Source of the DNA: Pantoea sp. alder81
Lineage (GTDB): Bacteria > Pseudomonadota > Gammaproteobacteria > Enterobacterales > Enterobacteriaceae
Length of the DNA: 64,000 bases
NCBI RefSeq assembly: GCF_020179835.1
Contig: NZ_JAIUDA010000001.1
Location: forward strand, 558,001-622,000
Direction: 5' to 3'
In this document: positions 46,932 through 55,744 of the stretch, piece by piece
How the letters are laid out: every line of letters begins with the position of its first letter
Numbering within the stretch: the first letter of the stretch is position 1
Notes under the pieces: model-generated
Seen by the model: only the letters and a program-made list of their open reading frames with translations
Databases searched by the model: none
Told to the model about the DNA's origin: nothing
Position numbers and translations under genes: made by a program

Positions 46932-47753
46932 TCAAAACACTGCGCGTTTTTTTGCCTCTTCAATGCCTGCCACTAACACCTGCACCCCCAACGCTTCAAA
47001 CGCCGCAATCTGCGCCGGAGTGATCCCGCGATCGGTGATCAAATAATGGATTTTGCTCCAGTCACAGGGCAGGGCAAACATCGACACCTTATCGATTTTG
47101 CTGGAGTCTGCCACCACAAACACCGTACTGGCGGAGTTGATCATCGCCATCTTCACTTTGATATCGGTCTCGCTGGGGAAGCTTAACCCGAGGCGCGGTG
47201 AAATACAGGCGGTGGCGAGGAACAGCTTTTCGGCCAGCACGTTTTCAAAGAAAGAAGCCGCCTTCTCCCCGGACGTCGAGAGCGTCGGAAACTTAAAGGT
47301 GCCGCCCGTCAGCAGGATATTGATCCCCGGTTCACCCCCCAGCTTCAGCGCAATATTCACCGCCGTGGTGATCACCGATAAACGGCGGATGTGACCAATC
47401 GCCTCGGCAATCGCCGTGGTGGTGGTGCCGGAATCGAAAATCACCGTATCGCCGTTTTCGACATACTGTGCGGCCAGACGGCCAATCGCTTCTTTTTCAT
47501 CAAGGTGGGTTTGACGCTCAAGCAATAGCGCGCCGGTATTCTGCTTCCCGGTCATCAGCGTGGCGCCACCGTGATAGCGCTGCACATGTCCGGCTTTTTG
47601 TAGCATACGCAAATCGGTGCGGATGGTCGCTTCGGTCAGGCCAAAGGTATCGGTAAGCGCTTTAACCGTGACTGTGCCGTCTTCGCGGATCATCTCCAGG
47701 ATCTTCTCACGACGCTGCTGCATATCAGCCAGCTGCTCAGTTTTGCTTTTCAA
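46932..47753 (-). CDS. DeoR-family transcriptional repressor of the sugar operon
   Basis: 273 residues from a TTG at 47753 with GAGGGAG upstream; the longer frame to 47894 lacks a site. N-terminal DeoR helix-turn-helix (RREKILEMIREDGTVTVKAL, FGLTEATIRTDLRMLQKAG, VQRYHGGA). The C-terminal sugar-phosphate isomerase-like sensor domain is typical of the family (DTVIFDSGTTTTAIAEAI, INILLTGGTF, KIHYLITDRGI). It is divergent from the ABC operon and probably represses it until a phosphorylated sugar or polyol binds. Confidence 0.88.
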   Translation of the reverse strand: MKSKTEQLADMQQRREKILEMIREDGTVTVKALTDTFGLTEATIRTDLRMLQKAGHVQRYHGGATLMTGKQNTGALLLERQTHLDEKEAIGRLAAQYVENGDTVIFDSGTTTTAIAEAIGHIRRLSVITTAVNIALKLGGEPGINILLTGGTFKFPTLSTSGEKAASFFENVLAEKLFLATACISPRLGLSFPSETDIKVKMAMINSASTVFVVADSSKIDKVSMFALPCDWSKIHYLITDRGITPAQIAAFEALGVQVLVAGIEEAKKRAVF

Positions 47754-47861
47754 TCGAAATGCTCCCTCTTTCCAATCACGGTCTGGTTTTAACCATAAGA
47801 AAACCCGTGATGATTTTACTCTGCGTGTTGGGGATTTGCGAGGCGGCTCGCACAAAGATGC

Positions 47862-47870
47862 ATTTTCGAA
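47862..47870. promoter_or_regulatory. Candidate DeoR-type operator half, left
   Basis: ATTTTCGAA here recurs as its inverted form TTCGAAAAT at 48052-48060 in the same divergent region. DeoR-family operators often use spaced TTCGAAA-type elements. Assignment is tentative. Confidence 0.4.
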
Positions 47871-48051
47871 TGAAAATAAGATAAAGCCATGCAATTGATT
47901 TTACATACACCCGCCAGCTGTTATTTCTATATCGAAAAACAGGGCATTTTGTTATTTGCTTTAAAAACAGATGGATAAAAATAGTTTTCATCATTTGTAT
48001 GAAATTTGATCTCACCCACAAACCATTGCGAAACGATAGCTTATATTTTTG

Positions 48052-48060
48052 TTCGAAAAT
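48052..48060. promoter_or_regulatory. Candidate DeoR-type operator half, right
   Basis: TTCGAAAAT, the inverse of the motif at 47862-47870, 70 bp before the operon start. Spacing of about 190 bp would suit looping between two repressor sites. Confidence 0.4.
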
Positions 48061-48129
48061 CAATATTACTGCAAACCTATCCGGCCAGAGATAACCAGAG
48101 CCGCTGAACATGCACACAGGAGAAAAAGG

Positions 48130-48927
48130 ATGAGTGGGGAATACGATGTCAACCTGCGCTACGGCGTGAATACCGATCTGGATCTCACCGGCAAAGTCGC
48201 GGTGGTGACCGGTGGCCTGGGTGGGATTGCCATGGCCAGTAACACCATGCTGTTAGAAAAAGGTGCACGGCTGGCCCTGCTTTACCCTCCATTCGAAAGC
48301 GATCGCGTGGCGGCCGTGCAGGAACAATTTTCTGCCGAACGCGTACTGCTGGTGTGCTGTGACGTGACCGATGCTGACTCAGTAGAGACGGCATTCGACC
48401 AGGTTGAACAGCACTACGGCCACATCGATATCCTGGTGAACTGTGCAGGTTATGTGATGTTACAGCCGGTACTGGAAACCGACTTTGCCGAGTGGCAGAA
48501 GCAGATCGCCGTCAATCTCACTGGCCCTTTCCTCTGCTCGCAAGCGGCGGGCAAACGCATGGTGCGCGCCGGTAACGGCGGCAAGATCATCAATATCGCC
48601 TCGCAAGCCGCTTCCATCGCCATTGATAACCATGTGGCCTATACCTCTGCCAAAGCTGGCCTGCTCGGCATGACCAAAGTGATGGCCAAAGAGTTCGCGC
48701 CACACCGCATCAACGTCAATACCTTGTCACCCACCGTGGTGCTGACGCCGATGGGCGAAAAAGCCTGGCGCGGTGAGAAGGGTGAACAGATGAAGAAACT
48801 GATTCCGTTAGGACGTTTTGCTTACACCGATGAAATTGCCGCCGCCGTGCTGTTCTTCGCCAGCAACGGCAGCGACATGATCACCGGCGCAGATTTAATG
48901 ATCGATGGCGGCTTCACCATCTGGTAA
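48130..48927 (+). CDS. SDR-family polyol/sugar dehydrogenase 1
   Basis: 265 residues from the ATG at 48130 (AGGAG upstream). Classical SDR: VAVVTGGLGGIAMASN for the cofactor loop, VNCAGYV, NIASQAAS with catalytic Ser, YTSAK as Tyr/Lys, and GADLMIDGGFTIW. The last glycine of the usual TGxxxGIG is Ala here (GGIA). It resembles GolD-like polyol dehydrogenases. First gene of the operon, so it likely oxidises the transported substrate. Confidence 0.85.
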   Translation: MSGEYDVNLRYGVNTDLDLTGKVAVVTGGLGGIAMASNTMLLEKGARLALLYPPFESDRVAAVQEQFSAERVLLVCCDVTDADSVETAFDQVEQHYGHIDILVNCAGYVMLQPVLETDFAEWQKQIAVNLTGPFLCSQAAGKRMVRAGNGGKIINIASQAASIAIDNHVAYTSAKAGLLGMTKVMAKEFAPHRINVNTLSPTVVLTPMGEKAWRGEKGEQMKKLIPLGRFAYTDEIAAAVLFFASNGSDMITGADLMIDGGFTIW

Positions 48928-48992
48928 TGCCGCGCCAGCACCAGTAAGGCCTCAACCCTGCAATAACTACAAAACAATGAGAGAGCACGAAC

Positions 48993-49928
48993 ATGAAAAA
49001 ACGTACCCTGTTGTTCACCGCCATTGCCAGTTGCCTGATCGCCCAATCCAGTTTCGCTGCCGACAAAGGCACCATCATGATTCTGGTGAACTCGCTGGAT
49101 AACCCTTATTACGCTTCCGAAGCCAAAGGCGCCAACCTCAAAGCGCAACAGCTGGGCTACAAAACCAGTGTGCTGTCGCACGGTGAAGACGTTAAGAAAC
49201 AAAGCGAGCTGATCGATGCGGCCATCGGTAAAAAAGTGCAGGGCATTGTGCTGGATAACGCCGACTCCACCGCCAGCGTCGCGGCGATCAAAAAAGCCAA
49301 AGATGCAGGCATTCCCGTGGTACTGATCAACCGTGAAATCCCGGTGGACGATGTAGCACTGGCGCAGATTACCCACAACAACTTCCAGGCCGGTTCGGAT
49401 GTGGCCAACGTGTTTGTCGAGAAGATGGGTGAAAAGGGCAGTTATGCCGAGTTGACTTGTAACCTCGCGGACAACAACTGCGTCACCCGTTCGAAATCCT
49501 TCCATCAGGTGCTGGATCAGTATCCGGATATGAAATCTGTCGCGCGTCAGGATGCCAAAGGCACCCTGATTGATGGCAAACGCATCATGGACAGCATTTT
49601 GCAGGCCCATCCCGATGTGAAAGGCGTGATCTGTGGCAATGGCCCGGTGGCCTTGGGCGCGATAGCGGCACTCAAAGCCGCAGGACGCAATGATGTCACC
49701 GTGGTGGGCATCGATGGCAGCAACGACGAACGTGATGCGGTGGAAAAAGGCGATCTGAAAGCCACGGTGATGTTGCAGGCACAGGCTATCGCCGCGCAGG
49801 GCGTGACCGATCTCGACAACTTCATCCAGAAAGGGGTGAAGCCAGAGAAGCAGCGCGTGATGTTCCGCGGCATTCTGATCACCCCGGACAATGCCAAAGG
49901 CGTGCAGGACTTTAACTACAAGTCGTAA
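48993..49928 (+). CDS. Periplasmic sugar-binding protein (RbsB-like)
   Basis: 311 residues with a signal peptide MKKRTLLFTAIASCLIAQSS then FA, cleaved before ADKG. Type I periplasmic-binding fold: IMILVNSLDNPYYASEAKGA, VQGIVLDNADS, IPVVLINREIPVDD, VKGVICGNGPVALGAIAAL and VVGIDGSNDERDAVEKG. It delivers the sugar or polyol to the ABC permease downstream. Ligand unknown. Confidence 0.92.
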   Translation: MKKRTLLFTAIASCLIAQSSFAADKGTIMILVNSLDNPYYASEAKGANLKAQQLGYKTSVLSHGEDVKKQSELIDAAIGKKVQGIVLDNADSTASVAAIKKAKDAGIPVVLINREIPVDDVALAQITHNNFQAGSDVANVFVEKMGEKGSYAELTCNLADNNCVTRSKSFHQVLDQYPDMKSVARQDAKGTLIDGKRIMDSILQAHPDVKGVICGNGPVALGAIAALKAAGRNDVTVVGIDGSNDERDAVEKGDLKATVMLQAQAIAAQGVTDLDNFIQKGVKPEKQRVMFRGILITPDNAKGVQDFNYKS

Positions 49929-49973
49929 TCAATAATCGGTGCGCCTGTTATGCAGGCGCCCCAGGAGAATGTG

Positions 49974-50585
49974 ATGCACAAACGACTCTGGTTACTGCTG
50001 CCTATCGTGATCCTTAGCGGTTGCCGCATTGTGTCGCAGCAGGAGCTGGCCGACCTGAAAAATCCCCCGAATCCGAAAATGGCCAATATCGCTCAGACCT
50101 GGCAGCAGAAACTGGTGCCGCAGATTCAGCATGATGCAAAACCAGTCGCCGAACTGCTCAACGCGCTGAAATCCGCTAAAGATTTTGACAGCGCCTGTCA
50201 AACCTACGGCTACCGGTCGCAAGAGGAGAATCCTTGTGTGTTCAGCGTCAAGGTTAGCGGTGAGGTGACGGCGGTGAACACCACGTCACGCAATGGGCGC
50301 ATGACGGTGAAAGACGTTTCCGGCGATAACGTGACGGTGCAGGTCGGTCCGATTTTCCCCGGCACGGTGCTGCGTGATGCCTATAAAGGGGCCAGCTATC
50401 AGGACTTCAACGATCAGGTGTTGTTTGGTGACTACAGCCGCGCCATTAATCAGCAGGCCGCCAATATGATGAGCGCCTTTAAGCCCAAAGTGGGCGATAA
50501 AGTGCAGCTTTCTGGCGTGTTCAGCAGCTTCGATACCCCTGAGCAGGTGCCGAATGTCACACCTGCTGCCATCGTGCGGCAGTAA
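49974..50585 (+). CDS. DUF2291 periplasmic lipoprotein
   Basis: 203 residues from the ATG at 49974 with CAGGAG upstream. Lipobox ILSGC with lipid-carrying Cys near residue 17; the remainder is periplasmic. DUF2291 proteins nearly always sit inside sugar ABC operons of this type, between binding protein and ATPase. The role is unproven; it may aid substrate handling at the membrane. A NVTVQVGPIFPGTVLRDAY core and KVGDKVQLSGVF fit the family. Confidence 0.85.
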   Translation: MHKRLWLLLPIVILSGCRIVSQQELADLKNPPNPKMANIAQTWQQKLVPQIQHDAKPVAELLNALKSAKDFDSACQTYGYRSQEENPCVFSVKVSGEVTAVNTTSRNGRMTVKDVSGDNVTVQVGPIFPGTVLRDAYKGASYQDFNDQVLFGDYSRAINQQAANMMSAFKPKVGDKVQLSGVFSSFDTPEQVPNVTPAAIVRQ

Positions 50586-50594
50586 GGAGCGGGC

Positions 50595-52115
50595 ATGCAA
50601 AATCCTCAAAGTGACGTGATTATCGAAACCCGCAATGTTTCGCGTATTTACCCCGGCGTCACCGCGCTCGATCAGGTGAACTATCGCGTCTATCGCAACA
50701 AAGTGAACGTGCTGATTGGTGAAAACGGTGCCGGTAAATCCACCATGATGAAGATGCTGGCGGGCGTGGAAACCCCTTCGTCCGGTGAAATTCTGCTGGA
50801 TGGCGAAGTGGTGTCGCTCAACTCCACTCATCAGGCGGAAAAGCACGGTATCAGCATCATCTTTCAGGAACTTAATCTGTTCCCCAACATGAACGTGATG
50901 GACAACATCTTTATCGCCAATGAATTTTTCCAGCGCGGTGTGATTAACGAAAAGTATCAATATGCGTTGGCGAAATCGTTGCTTGAGCGGCTTGAGCTGG
51001 ATGTTGACCCTTATGCGGCGCTGGGCGAATTGGGGATTGGCCATCAACAGCTGGTCGAGATTGCCCGGGCGCTGTCGAAAGATACGCGCGTGCTGATCAT
51101 GGATGAACCCACCAGTGCGCTCAGCCAGTCTGAAGTGAAGGTGCTGTTCAACGTGATTGACCAGCTGAAACGGCGTGGCGTCACCATCATCTATATCTCG
51201 CATCGACTGGAAGAGCTGATGGAGATTGGCGATCACATCACCATTTTTCGTGACGGCCGCTTTATCAGTGAGCGAGAAGTGCGTGACGCTTCGGTTCCCT
51301 GGATCATCGAACAGATGGTCGGCGACAAGAAAAAACACTTCGACTATCAGCCCGCCACTCAGGGCGAAACGATTTTGAACGTCAACGGGCTGACGGCACT
51401 GCATCAGAATGGCGGCTACAAGCTCAATGATGTGTCGTTTTCGCTGCGTAAAGGCGAAGTGATCGGCATTTACGGTTTGCTGGGCGCGGGACGCACGGAA
51501 TTGTTTAAAGGGCTGATTGGCATGATGCATTGTCAGTCTGGCAGCGTCAGCCTGAACGGTGAAGTACTGGATAAACGCAACTTCCAGCAGCGGTTAAAAA
51601 AAGGCATTGCGCTGGTGCCGGAAGACCGACAGACCGAGGGCGTGGTGCAGTTAATGTCGATCACCGCCAACATGACGCTCAGCGATCTCAGCCTGCGCGG
51701 TTTCCGCCGTGCGCTGCGATTACTCAATCCCCGTAAAGAGCAAAGCCGCGTCGATGAAATGATTGGCCATCTTGCCATTAAAGTCAGCGACCCGGATCTA
51801 CCGATCACCTCACTTAGCGGTGGCAACCAGCAGAAAGTGGTGCTGGGAAAAGCGCTGATGACCGGCCCACAGGTGGTGCTGCTGGATGAACCTACGCGTG
51901 GAATCGATGTGGGGGCAAAAACGGACGTGTATCACCTGATTGGCAATCTCGCACAGCAAGGTCTGGCGGTGATGTTCTCCTCTTCTGAACTGGACGAGGT
52001 GATGGCACTGGCCGATCGCATTCTGGTGATGGCCGATGGCCGTATTACCGCCGATTTACCGCGCAGCGCGGCAACGCGAGAAGCGCTGATTAGCGCCTCA
52101 ACACCGCATGATTGA
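50595..52115 (+). CDS. Sugar ABC transporter, double ATPase subunit (RbsA-like)
   Basis: 506 residues with two ATPase halves. The first has Walker A GENGAGKSTMMK, signature-like IGHQQLVEIARAL and Walker B VLIMDEPTSAL. The second has the degenerate Walker A GLLGAGRTELFK but a full signature LSGGNQQKVVLGKAL and LLDEPTRGID. Such asymmetry is normal for RbsA/MglA/XylG. It powers the permease encoded next. Confidence 0.94.
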   Translation: MQNPQSDVIIETRNVSRIYPGVTALDQVNYRVYRNKVNVLIGENGAGKSTMMKMLAGVETPSSGEILLDGEVVSLNSTHQAEKHGISIIFQELNLFPNMNVMDNIFIANEFFQRGVINEKYQYALAKSLLERLELDVDPYAALGELGIGHQQLVEIARALSKDTRVLIMDEPTSALSQSEVKVLFNVIDQLKRRGVTIIYISHRLEELMEIGDHITIFRDGRFISEREVRDASVPWIIEQMVGDKKKHFDYQPATQGETILNVNGLTALHQNGGYKLNDVSFSLRKGEVIGIYGLLGAGRTELFKGLIGMMHCQSGSVSLNGEVLDKRNFQQRLKKGIALVPEDRQTEGVVQLMSITANMTLSDLSLRGFRRALRLLNPRKEQSRVDEMIGHLAIKVSDPDLPITSLSGGNQQKVVLGKALMTGPQVVLLDEPTRGIDVGAKTDVYHLIGNLAQQGLAVMFSSSELDEVMALADRILVMADGRITADLPRSAATREALISASTPHD

Positions 52116-52134
52116 GCCCGCAGGAGAGCAATAA

Positions 52135-53202
52135 ATGAACCAGAAATACCTGCTTTATATGTACTTGCTGAAAGCGCGAACCTTTATTGCGTTACTGATC
52201 GTGGTGGGCTTTTTCAGCTTTATGGTGCCCAACTTCCTGACTACTTCAAACCTGCTGATCATGACGCAGCACGTTGCCATTACCGGGCTGCTGGCGATTG
52301 GCATGACGCTGGTGATCCTGACGGGTGGCATCGATCTGTCTGTCGGCGCGGTGGCGGGCATCTGCGGCATGGTGGCAGGGGCGCTGCTCACCAATGGCGT
52401 GCCGCTGTGGGGCGGCAATACGCTGTTCTTTAACGTGCCGGAAGTGATCCTGGTGGTGGCGCTGTTCGGCATCGGGCTGGGGCTGATCAATGGCACCGTC
52501 GTCACACGTCTGGGCGTCGCGCCCTTTATCTGCACCCTCGGCATGATGTATGTGGCACGCGGGGCCGCGTTACTGTTCAACGATGGCAGCACTTACGCCA
52601 ATCTGGTGGGTGTTACGGCGCTCGGCAACACCGGTTTCGCCATGCTGGGATCCGGCAGCGTGCTCGGCGTTTATATTCCTATCTGGTTGATGATTGGCTT
52701 CCTGCTGCTCGGCCTCTATCTGACGCGCAAAACCCCGCTGGGCCGTTACATCTATGCCACCGGCGGCAATGAATCCGCGGCTCGTCTGGCGGGTGTGCCG
52801 ATCATCAAAGTCAAAGTGTTCGTTTATGCCTTCTCGGGTTTGTGCGCTGCGCTGGTGGGATTGATCGTCGCATCCCAGCTGCAAACTGCGCACCCAATGA
52901 CCGGCAACATGTTCGAGATGGACGCCATCGGCGCAACCGTTTTGGGCGGAACCGCGCTGGCAGGAGGGCGCGGGCGCGTATCGGGTTCGATTATTGGTGA
53001 CTTTGTCATCGTGTTCCTCGCCGATGGCATGGTGATGATGGGCGTCAGCGATTTCTGGCAAATGGTGATTAAAGGGCTGGTGATTGTTACCGCCGTGGTG
53101 ATCGACCAGTTCCAGCAAAAATTACAAAGTAAGGTGGTGCTGCTGCGCAGACATGAAAAAAAGCAGCAATCGGCCGCCCTGCCTGAAGCAACGCATGGAT
53201 AA
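52135..53202 (+). CDS. Sugar ABC transporter permease (RbsC-like)
   Basis: 355 residues, about ten membrane helices. Typical stretches are GMTLVILTGGIDLSVGAVAG, TRLGVAPFICTLGMM, YIYATGGNESAARLAGVPI and DAIGATVLGGTALAGGRGRV. AGGAGA precedes the ATG. It forms the channel of the importer; the basic C-terminal tail (KKQQSAALPEATHG) is cytoplasmic. Confidence 0.94.
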   Translation: MNQKYLLYMYLLKARTFIALLIVVGFFSFMVPNFLTTSNLLIMTQHVAITGLLAIGMTLVILTGGIDLSVGAVAGICGMVAGALLTNGVPLWGGNTLFFNVPEVILVVALFGIGLGLINGTVVTRLGVAPFICTLGMMYVARGAALLFNDGSTYANLVGVTALGNTGFAMLGSGSVLGVYIPIWLMIGFLLLGLYLTRKTPLGRYIYATGGNESAARLAGVPIIKVKVFVYAFSGLCAALVGLIVASQLQTAHPMTGNMFEMDAIGATVLGGTALAGGRGRVSGSIIGDFVIVFLADGMVMMGVSDFWQMVIKGLVIVTAVVIDQFQQKLQSKVVLLRRHEKKQQSAALPEATHG

Positions 53203-53213
53203 CAGGAGGCAAC

Positions 53214-54011
53214 ATGACACGCGATTTTAGTGGAAAAACGGTGGTGATTACCGGCGCATGCCGCGGGATTGGCGCGGGCATTGCCGCACGATTTGCGCGG
53301 GATGGTGCGCGGCTGGTAATGGTGTCTAACTCGGATCGGGTATTCACCACGGCGCAGGCGCTGGAAGAACAGTACGGCAGCGAGATTCTGGCGCTGCAGG
53401 TGGATGTGACCGATGAGACGGCGGTTCAGCAGCTTTACCAGCAGGCGGCGGAGCGCTTCGGCACCATTGATGTGTCGATCCAAAATGCCGGGGTGATCAC
53501 GATTGATCGCTTTGATTCAATGCCAAAGAGCGACTTTGAAAAAATTCTGGCGGTCAACACCACGGCCGTGTGGCTGTGCTGCCGCGAGGCGGCGAAATAT
53601 ATGGTGAAGCAGGGCAGCGGCAGCCTGATCAACACCTCATCAGGGCAGGGGCGGCAGGGTTTTATTTACACGCCACACTATGCAGCCAGTAAAATGGGCG
53701 TCATCGGTATTACTCAGAGCCTGGCGCTGGAATTGGCGCCGTGGCACATCACCGTGAATGCCTTCTGTCCGGGCATCATCGAAAGTGAGATGTGGGATTA
53801 CAACGATCGCGTTTGGGGAGAAATTCTTAGCAGCGATAAAAAGCAGTATGGCAAAGGCGAGTTGATGGCGGAATGGGTGGAAAATATCCCGCTGAAACGC
53901 GCCGGGCAGCCGCAAGACGTCGCCGGGCTGGTGGCGTTTCTCGCCTCGGATGATGCGCGCTACATTACCGGTCAAACCATCAATGTGGATGGCGGGCTGA
54001 TCTTCTCCTAA
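53214..54011 (+). CDS. SDR-family polyol/sugar dehydrogenase 2
   Basis: 265 residues, AGGAGG before the ATG. VVITGACRGIGAGIAARFAR for NAD(P) binding, IQNAGVI, NTSSGQGRQ with Ser, YAASK as Tyr/Lys, and YITGQTINVDGG near the end. It closes the transport operon. A second dehydrogenase of the same class suggests two sequential or stereospecific oxidations of the substrate, perhaps a polyol to a keto-sugar. No sugar kinase is in the operon. Confidence 0.86.
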   Translation: MTRDFSGKTVVITGACRGIGAGIAARFARDGARLVMVSNSDRVFTTAQALEEQYGSEILALQVDVTDETAVQQLYQQAAERFGTIDVSIQNAGVITIDRFDSMPKSDFEKILAVNTTAVWLCCREAAKYMVKQGSGSLINTSSGQGRQGFIYTPHYAASKMGVIGITQSLALELAPWHITVNAFCPGIIESEMWDYNDRVWGEILSSDKKQYGKGELMAEWVENIPLKRAGQPQDVAGLVAFLASDDARYITGQTINVDGGLIFS

Positions 54012-54222
54012 TCGCAGCAGCCGTGAGCGTCTTGCGGGGCTTTACGCAGGGCGCTCTGCGGAGCGATGTCGCTATCAAGATAAGATGATGCCTTTTGCGA
54101 ATCAGGCGATGTCCTAATTCAGCCCGGCTTTTTCTGCAATATCGGCAGAATGTGTTAGGGTATTCCAGTACAGTTTTGTGAGCCACTTCAAATTCTAAAC
54201 TGGATAAAAGCCTGTTTTTGCT

Positions 54223-55659
54223 ATGACATCTGTTTTCTCTGCTTTCAAATCACTGCGCATGCTGCCCGCTGCAACGGGGCTGCTTTTCACCGCGCCTGCT
54301 CTGGCGCTGGTCACTGACACGCATGTCGCTGATGCGCCTTTTAGCGATCCTGAACGCTTCCAGAAGATGGCCAGCGATCTCCCCGCACTTGGCTATGAAG
54401 ATGAGAATGCGGCTTTCAGCAAAAATCTGGCGACCATCGCTAAGAGCATTGGTGAAGCCAGTCAGGACAGCACCAGTGACAACACTTTTGGTCATCAGGC
54501 GGGTATCTGGGCGTTTAATCATTTCCGCGATGAAGTGGCAAACCGCGTGGTGGATGAGGGCCAATCTCTGCTATCGCCTTATGGTAAAGCGCAGATCGAT
54601 TTTAACGTCGATATGGATGGTAACTTCACCGGCAGTGGCGCCTCTCTGCTTACGCCGTGGGCCGATCGCTATCAATATCTGACGTTTAGTGAGGTGGGCT
54701 TCCACCAAACGGATGATGGGCTGGTGGGCAATATCGGCTTAGGACAACGCTGGACGGCGGGCAAATGGCTGCTCGGTTATAACGGTTTTGTCGATCGCAT
54801 GTTCAACAGCGGATTGCAGCGCGCTTCAGTGGGAACCGAAGCCTGGGGCGATTACCTGCGCTTCTCGGCTAATTACTACACACCGCTATCGGGCTGGCAA
54901 AACCGCGATCCCTTCCAGCAGCAACGAATGGCGCGCGGCTACGACTTCACCACTCAGGGCTATCTGCCGTTTTATCGCCAACTCGGCATGTCGGTAAGTT
55001 GGGAGCAGTATCTGGGCGATGATGTGGATCTGTTTAGCAGCGGCAATACCTATCACAATCCTTCGGCACTGACTTTTGGCGTCTCGTACACGCCGGTACC
55101 GCTGGTGACATTTTCTGCCAGCCACAAAACCAGTAATGAAGGTGAAAGTCAGGATCAGCTGGGTTTACATCTTAACTATCGTTTCGGCGTGCCGTTGAGC
55201 CAGCAGTTGAGTGCCGATAACGTGGCCGAAGCGCGTTCGCTGCGCGGCAGCCGTTACGACATGGTGACGCGCAACAATACGCCGGTGGTGGAGTATCGTC
55301 AGCGCAAAACCTTATCGGTATTCCTCGCCACACCGCCATGGCAATTAAACGGCGGCGAAAGCCTGCCGCTGAAATTGCAAATCCGCAATGCGAATCCGAT
55401 AACCAGGGTGACGTGGCAGGGCGATACCCAGGCGTTAAGCCTCACGCCGGGTGCGAATCCTAACGATCCGCAAGGGTGGAGCATTATTATGCCCGCGTGG
55501 AACAGCGCATCTGACGCCACTAACAGCTATCGTCTGGCGGTTACGCTGGAAGACAGCAAGGGGGGGCGGGTGACTTCCAACTGGATTACGCTGCAAATCC
55601 AGGAACCGTTTAGCATTAATTCCGGTGAGGATAATCGCTTCGATTTGCTGGCGCCTTAA
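54223..55659 (+). CDS. ychO: YchO-like inverse autotransporter / intimin-type beta-barrel protein
   Basis: 478 residues with a signal peptide ending around APALA. The middle (about residues 60-340) is an inverse-autotransporter beta-barrel (QAGIWAFNHFRDEVANRVVD, LTPWADRYQYLTFSEVGFHQ, GYNGFVDRMFN, RMARGYDFTTQGYLPFYRQ, LGLHLNYRFGVPL). A short C-terminal part of about 130 residues is the only passenger, as in E. coli YchO (464 residues). It should sit in the outer membrane and may aid adhesion. A role in infection is not shown by sequence. Confidence 0.88.
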   Translation: MTSVFSAFKSLRMLPAATGLLFTAPALALVTDTHVADAPFSDPERFQKMASDLPALGYEDENAAFSKNLATIAKSIGEASQDSTSDNTFGHQAGIWAFNHFRDEVANRVVDEGQSLLSPYGKAQIDFNVDMDGNFTGSGASLLTPWADRYQYLTFSEVGFHQTDDGLVGNIGLGQRWTAGKWLLGYNGFVDRMFNSGLQRASVGTEAWGDYLRFSANYYTPLSGWQNRDPFQQQRMARGYDFTTQGYLPFYRQLGMSVSWEQYLGDDVDLFSSGNTYHNPSALTFGVSYTPVPLVTFSASHKTSNEGESQDQLGLHLNYRFGVPLSQQLSADNVAEARSLRGSRYDMVTRNNTPVVEYRQRKTLSVFLATPPWQLNGGESLPLKLQIRNANPITRVTWQGDTQALSLTPGANPNDPQGWSIIMPAWNSASDATNSYRLAVTLEDSKGGRVTSNWITLQIQEPFSINSGEDNRFDLLAP

Positions 55660-55744
55660 AAACGGTCATCGACGAAATTCCAGCCACTTCAGTGCATGAA
55701 CCTGGTAAGATAGCGGCTTATTGTCAAGAATGGATTCTTACTGC

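Noticed and set aside
50286..51530. 414-codon minus-strand frame antisense to the ABC ATPase gene
   Set aside because: His/Gln/Arg-rich shadow of RbsA-like codons; the plus-strand protein is unmistakable.
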